DNA of 64,000 nt from Phycisphaerales bacterium PN19_bin_20 (lineage in GTDB: Bacteria; Planctomycetota; Phycisphaerae; Phycisphaerales; UBA1924), in the NCBI GenBank assembly GCA_021173225.1, contig JAJOLK010000005.1:62001-126000 (forward strand), in the 5' to 3' direction. Below the pieces are notes generated by a model. The model searched no databases. It was given only the letters and a program-made list of their open reading frames with translations, and was not told where the DNA came from. The position numbers were made by a program, and so were the translations under genes. Shown here in pieces: positions 59,204-64,000 of the stretch (position 1 is its first letter; every line of letters starts with the position of its first letter).

Positions 59204-60400
59204 GTGCCCTCTAAGCCGAACACTCCGCCCCCGCCACCTGGCACGCCCATCGCCGCGCCTATCACCACGACCCGTCGCTGCACGCGCCTCGCGCCCTCGC
59301 CCACCGGCGCGCTGCACCTGGGCAACGCGATGGCCTTCGCCGCCGCCTGGGCCATCGCGCGAGCACAAAGCTGGCGGCTCGTGCTGCGGATCGAGGACCT
59401 TGACGGCCCGCGCATCAAGCCCGGCGCTGCCGCGCACATCGAACGCACGCTCGCCTGGCTCGGCCTAGATTGGGACGCACCCCCACTGCAACAGTCGCAC
59501 GACCTGACGCCCTACGCCCGCGCGATGGTCCAGCTCGCGCAGCGCGCCCTGGTGTACCCATCGACCCTGACCCGACACCAGCTTGCCGCCCATGAGTCTG
59601 GTGCCAGCGCGCCAAATGCCGGCACCGGCGAGGCACCACACCCCGCCGCCCTCCGGCCTGACCGCTGGCAGCAGCCGCGCGCGTTCGCACTCGCGCCCGC
59701 GAACGCCCCGCCCCACACCCCACCCCACACGCCCGCCCCCGAAGCCGCCGCCAGCGAGCCGTCCATGTCGCCCACGGCCTGGCGCTTCGCCACGCCAAAC
59801 CGGGCCGTCACTTTCACCGATGCCATCGCGGGCCCGCAGTCACACCGCCCGGCCAACACAGTCGGCGACTTTGCCGTGTGGACCAAGCAGGGCGTCCCCG
59901 CCTATCAGCTCGCCGTGGTGGTTGACGACGCTCGCCAGGGCGTCACCGACGTCATCCGCGGTAATGACCTGCTTGACTCCGCCGCCCGCCAACTCATGCT
60001 CATCAGCGCGCTGCACGCGCCCGCCGCGGACAACGCCAACTCGGCGACGCTGCGCGCGGACGCCGCGCCGCTGAACGCCGCCGATGTTCACGGCGCGCCG
60101 CGCTATTGGCACCTGCCGCTGATTGTCGGGCATGACGGCAGACGTCTGGCCAAACGCCACGGCGACACGCGCATCGACACCTACCGCGCACTTGGCACCA
60201 CTCCCGAACGCGTCATCGGCCTCGTCGCCCACTGGCTCGGCGCCCTTGAGCGGCCCAGGCCCCTGCGCGCGATAGAGTTGCCCGCCCTGCTCGCCAACGC
60301 GTGGACGCTGGACCAGCAGCCCGCGGCCCCGAAGCGCGTGCGCCAGCAACCGACCATCACCTTCACCCACCAGGACCACCAATGGCTCACCAGCACCTGA
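59204..60400 (+). CDS. gluQ: Glutamyl-Q tRNA(Asp) synthetase
   Basis: A 398-residue GluRS-like enzyme lacking the anticodon-binding domain, so GluQRS, which charges queuosine in tRNA-Asp. The HIGH-like motif is PSPTGALHLGNAMAFAAAW, the KMSKS-like motif GRRLAKRHGD, and RGNDLLDSAARQLML with YQLAVVVDDARQGVTDVI is typical. Most GluQRS enzymes are about 300 residues; this one has a Pro/Ala/His-rich insert at about 125-195. Most unusually, the zinc ligands (CfC...C after vYp) are replaced by VYPSTLTRHQ, so the zinc site is lost. A GTG start at 59204 is the best choice. The last 19 bases overlap the DUF192 gene. Confidence 0.82.
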   Translation: MPSKPNTPPPPPGTPIAAPITTTRRCTRLAPSPTGALHLGNAMAFAAAWAIARAQSWRLVLRIEDLDGPRIKPGAAAHIERTLAWLGLDWDAPPLQQSHDLTPYARAMVQLAQRALVYPSTLTRHQLAAHESGASAPNAGTGEAPHPAALRPDRWQQPRAFALAPANAPPHTPPHTPAPEAAASEPSMSPTAWRFATPNRAVTFTDAIAGPQSHRPANTVGDFAVWTKQGVPAYQLAVVVDDARQGVTDVIRGNDLLDSAARQLMLISALHAPAADNANSATLRADAAPLNAADVHGAPRYWHLPLIVGHDGRRLAKRHGDTRIDTYRALGTTPERVIGLVAHWLGALERPRPLRAIELPALLANAWTLDQQPAAPKRVRQQPTITFTHQDHQWLTST

Positions 60401-61143
60401 CGCGCTCGTTCGCCCTGCTGCCGCTCGCCGGCGCGCTGGCCGGTGGGCTTCCGCTAGTCTCGTGCGATCAGCCCGGCGCCGCCACGCGCACGCCCGCAAC
60501 CCCGCCGCCTACCGCGACCCCCACGACGACCACGCCTGCGTCAACGCCGGTGCCAGACCAATCTACGCCCGACTTAAAGCCCGCCGAAGCCAAGCCCGAG
60601 CTTAAGCCCACCACAAAGCCCACAGCGCTCAAGCCCGCAGAGCCCGCCGGCGAAGCATCGAAGGCCGGATTCATCACCCTTGAGCTTGGCGGCAAGCGTT
60701 TCAGCCTTGAGATCGCCGCCACGCCCGCGCGCCGGTTCCACGGGCTCTCAGGCCGCACGCAGATCCCCGCCGACGCGGGCATGCTGTTTGTGTTTCCTGA
60801 CAACCAGACCGCCGTGCAGAACTTCGTCATGCGCGACTGCCCCGTGCCCATCGACATCGTCTACCTCGACGGCACCGGGCGCGTGCTGGCCACGCACGCG
60901 ATGACCCCCGAGCCCGCGCGCCAGCGCGACGAGATCGAAAACACGCTGCCGTTCCCCAACGCGCCCGACTGGTCGCGCACCAACGAGCAGTACGAAAACC
61001 GGCTGAAGAAGTACTCCAGCCGCTTTCCAAGCCAGTTCGTTGTTGAGCTCGCGGGCGGGACGCTCAAGGCCCTGCCCAGCCCGCTGAAGACCGGCGACAA
61101 AGTCAGCGCCCAGTGGCGCGACCTGGTAACCAAAGCCCGCTGA
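60382..61143 (+). CDS. DUF192 domain lipoprotein
   Basis: A 253-residue exported protein. The signal has a lipobox (LPLVSC) and is followed by a Thr/Pro/Lys-rich linker to about residue 93. The C-terminal domain is DUF192: ARRFHGLSGRTQIPADAGML, then NFVMRDCPVPIDIVYLDGTG and AMTPEP match the conserved core. DUF192 is a small beta-barrel without an established role. It starts within the last codons of gluQ (19-base overlap), so the pair is probably co-transcribed. A Tyr/Arg-rich helix (QYENRLKKYSSRFPSQFV) is inserted before the last strands. Confidence 0.85.
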   Translation: MAHQHLTRSFALLPLAGALAGGLPLVSCDQPGAATRTPATPPPTATPTTTTPASTPVPDQSTPDLKPAEAKPELKPTTKPTALKPAEPAGEASKAGFITLELGGKRFSLEIAATPARRFHGLSGRTQIPADAGMLFVFPDNQTAVQNFVMRDCPVPIDIVYLDGTGRVLATHAMTPEPARQRDEIENTLPFPNAPDWSRTNEQYENRLKKYSSRFPSQFVVELAGGTLKALPSPLKTGDKVSAQWRDLVTKAR

Positions 61144-61328
61144 GCACGGCGATAGTCCTTCCACCGCGCAGCGTGGCAAGGGTGCCACAGCGAACGCAGC
61201 GAACACAGCAAACTTAGCGAGCACAGCAAAGGTTGCGGCGTGGCCTGAGCTCTTTGCCTTCAGGGGACGAGTTTCCCACCCGTCATCGGGCCAACGGCCC
61301 GACGCCCGTTCCCCGTTCCCCGTTCCCT

Positions 61329-61368
61329 CGATCACTCGATCACTCGATCACTCGACCACTCGATCACT
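61329..61368. repeat. Five copies of an 8-bp tandem repeat
   Basis: CGATCACT is repeated five times at 61329, 61337, 61345, 61353 (with CGACCACT) and 61361, next to a CCCCGTTC repeat (61309-61325). It lies about 20 bases past the stop of the dockerin-tailed gene at 61390 and 185 bases past the DUF192 stop. Confidence 0.85.
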
Positions 61369-61389
61369 GTTCCGCCAGGGCCTTGCCAC

Positions 61390-62511
61390 TCAGCACCCAG
61401 TGGTAAACCGGTTGATGAACAAGATGATGTCGTCGGCCGTGAACTCACCGTCCGCGCCAGCCGCCGGCCCCGGGCTCGCCACGTCCGCACGCACGTCGCT
61501 CAAGGTAAACCACGACACAAACAGGATCACGTCGTCCGCCGTCAGCTCGCCGTCAGCCCCAGCCACAGGGCCCGGGCCCGCGATGTCGCTCGCGCCGCAC
61601 GCCGCCGGCAGCACCGCGCCAATCAGCACGAACGGCAGCTCCTGCGCTACGTCCGGCGCGCTCTGCGCAGGCTTGCCACCGTCGATCACGCCCAGCCACG
61701 CCCCCGCCAACACCGGCGGCGCCGCCGTCCGATACTGCAACGCGTTCGCCAGCGGCAGACCAGGACGCGTCCGCTGCCCCACCACCGTGATCGGCGGCAC
61801 AAACGCCTGCCCATCCGCGGCCGTGTCAAGCTGCCAGTCCATCCAGTAGGTCCGCCCGGCCTGCAAAGTCAGCCCCGAACCCAGCGCCAGCTCCACCGCC
61901 CAAACTCGCCGCGATGAGTCCGGCACGCCCGCCGCCGGCGCGCCCGTCACCGCCGCCGTGCTAAACGTCCGAAGCACGTTCGTCTGCGTCTGAGCCGCAA
62001 GGATGTTCACATCCGGCGCGCCCCAGATCACACTCGCACCCGCCGCTCCGGGCACCCCGCCGTCCCAGACCCGCAAAGACGCACCGCTGAACGGGTCGCC
62101 CCCCGGCGCGCCCAGCACATACGCGTACAAGATCACGCGATCAACACGCCACCGACCCGCGCCAACCGTAAAGTCATCAGCAAAGCGATAGTTCGCCGCG
62201 CCAAGTGCGCCCGCAGTGCCGCCCGCAAAGCCCGCGAACCCCGCGACGCCCGACGCCTCGCCAGCCGCCACGGCCTGCGCCTCGCTCCACACCAAACCCT
62301 GCGGCGCAGCAACGCCACTGACCGTCGTCGCCCCCGTCGCCAGCCCGGGTTCGCTCACGCTCGTGCGAACGTTGGAGTAAATCGCGCTCTGCGCCAGCGC
62401 GCTCGCCGCCATCAGACCCAGCCCGCCAGCGCTCAGCGCTACCCGCGCTGCCACGCCCGTGGGCCCTTGGAAGCCACGGGCCTGATTCAACGTGCTCTTG
62501 GTGCGATTCAT
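61390..62511 (-). CDS. Secreted beta-rich protein with dockerin-like C-terminus
   Basis: A 373-residue exported protein. A signal peptide of about 40 residues (core AALSAGG to AASALAQ) is followed by a single all-beta domain (about 45-290) with NYRFADDFTVGAGRWRVDRV and YWMDWQLDTAADGQAF. The last 70 residues have two dockerin-like segments (GADGELTADDVILFVS, GADGEFTADDIILFIN), each after a GPGP/SPGP element, and a terminal Gly-Cys. No catalytic motif was recognised. It belongs to the same tail family as the genes at 33156 and 35595. The upstream region carries a 17-bp tandem repeat. Confidence 0.8.
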   Translation of the reverse strand: MNRTKSTLNQARGFQGPTGVAARVALSAGGLGLMAASALAQSAIYSNVRTSVSEPGLATGATTVSGVAAPQGLVWSEAQAVAAGEASGVAGFAGFAGGTAGALGAANYRFADDFTVGAGRWRVDRVILYAYVLGAPGGDPFSGASLRVWDGGVPGAAGASVIWGAPDVNILAAQTQTNVLRTFSTAAVTGAPAAGVPDSSRRVWAVELALGSGLTLQAGRTYWMDWQLDTAADGQAFVPPITVVGQRTRPGLPLANALQYRTAAPPVLAGAWLGVIDGGKPAQSAPDVAQELPFVLIGAVLPAACGASDIAGPGPVAGADGELTADDVILFVSWFTLSDVRADVASPGPAAGADGEFTADDIILFINRFTTGC

Positions 62512-62525
62512 GGTGCTCTCACTAT

Positions 62526-62576
62526 GCCAGTCAGTCTCACACGCCAGTCAGTCTAACACGCCAGTCAGTCTCACAC
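62526..62576. repeat. 17-bp tandem repeat
   Basis: Three exact-length units (GCCAGTCAGTCTCACAC, the second with TAACAC) start at 62526, 62543 and 62560, in the 76-base gap between the DUF1501 stop and the dockerin-tailed start. It lies 15-65 bases upstream of that start codon, where the leader and promoter are expected. Confidence 0.85.
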
Positions 62577-62587
62577 GCCCGCCACTC

Positions 62588-64000
62588 TCACGCGAACAGG
62601 CCAAGGTCGTTCCGCGCAAAGCCCGGGAACACCGTCCCCAGCGCCGCGCTGTTGTTCAGCCGCTTGGACACGATCTCGCTGAGCACACGCCGCAGGTCCG
62701 TCGTCAACGGCACGCCCGTGTTGGTCATGTTCGTGTTCGGCATGCCGTTCCACGTCCCCAGCACACGCCCGCCGATCAGGTCCGGCGACATCACCATCAT
62801 CATGTTGCCCAGCCCGTGGTCCGTCCCCGTCGTTCCATTCTCGCCGATGCGACGACCAAACTCGCTGATGACAATCACCGTCACCCGCAACTGCCGCGTG
62901 AACATGATGTCCCTGTAGAACGCCGCCAGAGACTGCGACAGGATGTTCATCTGCGAGACCATCCCGCCAGCGAACACCCCCGTGGCCCCGTTGAACGCGA
63001 ACTGCGTCGCGTGCGTGTCCCACCCGCCCAGGTCAATCGCCACGGCCTCGACAAACTGCCCGTCGTTCGCCAGGCTGTTGGCCGCCACCAGCGCCGCCGT
63101 GCTCCGCAGCGCGTAGCCCGTGCTGTTGGACGGGTACACCGCGCCACCCGCCGGCGTGTACCCCGACGCCCCGATCTGGTTCAAACGCCCGATCGTGTTG
63201 ATCGTGTTCTGAGCCTTGCTTGACAGCGGCTGCGGCGCCGCGTCATACAGGTTGTCCAAGATCGTCCGGCGCGCCGCGCTCGTGCTCGCCGTCCCCGTAA
63301 GCCCGTAGCCGCCAGAGTTTATCGCCGTCACCGCCGCCAGATTATTCAGCGCCGGCACAGCGCCCGGGTTGCTCTGCAGGTTCGGGATCGGCAACGCCTG
63401 CGGCGAGCCAAGCAGCGTCCGCTGCAACCCGTCCGCCACACCAATGGTCCGCAGCACCGTCGCCGGGTTCACCGGGGGCTTGCTCGCCAAGTGCCTACCG
63501 AGCCAGCCATCAACCACCCCGTTGCTGTTGGCCAGCCCGTTCTCCATCCAGCGCTGCGCATCAAAGTGCGACTGGTTCGTGTTCGTCAGCCCGCACCCGT
63601 GCACCAGCGCCAGCTTCCCGTCGTTGTACGCTGGCAGCAGCGCCGACATCGCCGGGTGCAGCCCAAACACATAGCTCCGGCTGCCGCCCACCAGCGTCGC
63701 GTTGTTCAGGCCCAGCGCCCTACGACCAACCGCCTGGCTCGTGTCGTCAGGCGCGTACACACGCAGCGTCGGGCGGCACGTCGGCAGCACATAGGTTGGA
63801 TCATCGAACGGCACCAGCATCGACAAGCCGTCCGCCCCGCCACGCAGGTACACCTGCACGATCACATCGCGGAACTCGCTCCCGGGCGTCTCTCCCGCGA
63901 ACGCGACCCTCGGCAGCCATGCCGGCGCGGTCGCCGCCGCCGCCGCCGCCGTCCCGCTCCACTGCAAAAACCGCCGACGCGAAAGCCGCTGGTACTCATC
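62588..64000 (-). CDS. DUF1501 family protein, Tat-exported (5' end outside the window)
   Basis: At least 471 residues, truncated at the right edge: the frame stays open to base 64000. The visible start reads DEYQRLSRRRFLQWSGTAAA, where SRRRFLQ is a twin-arginine export signal. DUF1501 features follow: VYLRGGADGLSMLVPFDDP, LFGLHPAM-like region YVFGLHPAMSALLPAY, HGCGLTNTNQSHFDAQ, LGGWDTHATQF, and the metal-binding VIVISEFGRR with TDHGLGNMMM. The family is an alkaline-phosphatase-like fold, often encoded next to DUF1800 in planctomycetes; the partner would lie beyond the edge. Function is unproven. Confidence 0.9.
   Translation of the reverse strand, partial: DEYQRLSRRRFLQWSGTAAAAAATAPAWLPRVAFAGETPGSEFRDVIVQVYLRGGADGLSMLVPFDDPTYVLPTCRPTLRVYAPDDTSQAVGRRALGLNNATLVGGSRSYVFGLHPAMSALLPAYNDGKLALVHGCGLTNTNQSHFDAQRWMENGLANSNGVVDGWLGRHLASKPPVNPATVLRTIGVADGLQRTLLGSPQALPIPNLQSNPGAVPALNNLAAVTAINSGGYGLTGTASTSAARRTILDNLYDAAPQPLSSKAQNTINTIGRLNQIGASGYTPAGGAVYPSNSTGYALRSTAALVAANSLANDGQFVEAVAIDLGGWDTHATQFAFNGATGVFAGGMVSQMNILSQSLAAFYRDIMFTRQLRVTVIVISEFGRRIGENGTTGTDHGLGNMMMVMSPDLIGGRVLGTWNGMPNTNMTNTGVPLTTDLRRVLSEIVSKRLNNSAALGTVFPGFARNDLGLFA

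Overview
The window is GC-rich, densely coding bacterial DNA that most resembles a planctomycete of the class Phycisphaerae. The grounds are secreted proteins ending in duplicated dockerin-like segments (a form typical of that class), a Tat-exported DUF1501 protein, a PilM-PilN fusion, and prepilins with Ala rather than Gly before the cleavage site. I identify 51 protein genes and one tRNA-Glu. No rRNA, prophage, transposase or CRISPR array was seen. The taxonomic call is an inference from gene content.

Layout. 1-4.6 kb: nusA, an endonuclease/exonuclease/phosphatase-fold protein and a SpoIIE-type phosphatase. 4.7-12.3 kb: a minus-strand type IV pilus/type II secretion operon (PilZ protein, GspE/PilB ATPase, GspF/PilC, major pilin, PilM-PilN fusion, PilO-like, PilP/GspB-like), with most junctions overlapping. 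12.5-24.4 kb: housekeeping and mixed genes (HerA-like ATPase, DUF1444, acpP-fabF, DNA glycosylase, glutamine amidotransferase, secreted esterase, pdxA, UbiA-family prenyltransferase, methyltransferase). 24.6-32.8 kb: surface-glycan genes (GT-C membrane protein, gmd, DUF268, flippase, nucleotide-sugar dehydrogenase, GT4). 33.1-37.6 kb: two large secreted dockerin-tailed proteins, one a matrixin-like metalloprotease. 38-46 kb: lipid kinase, upp, sigma factor, tRNA-Glu, nadD, GH57, an LptF/LptG-type permease and a methyltransferase. 46.5-50.4 kb: FAD oxidoreductase, pirin and an S41 peptidase.

50.4-57.4 kb: a second pilus operon read on the minus strand as pilT, pilC, PilV-like, a 952-residue PilX-like protein and a PilW/GspJ-like protein. 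57.7-64 kb: HNH endonuclease, pterin carbinolamine dehydratase, gluQRS, a DUF192 lipoprotein, another dockerin-tailed protein and a truncated DUF1501 gene running off the right edge.

The two pilus operons look complementary. The first has the assembly ATPase, one platform protein, the major pilin and the alignment proteins. The second has the retraction ATPase, a second platform protein and three minor-pilin-like proteins. No secretin or prepilin peptidase is present here. The most distinctive protein is the PilX-like one, which carries a run of calcium-loop-like DxDxDG motifs in its middle. Several short tandem repeats, hairpins and G-quadruplex motifs lie in the intergenic spaces.
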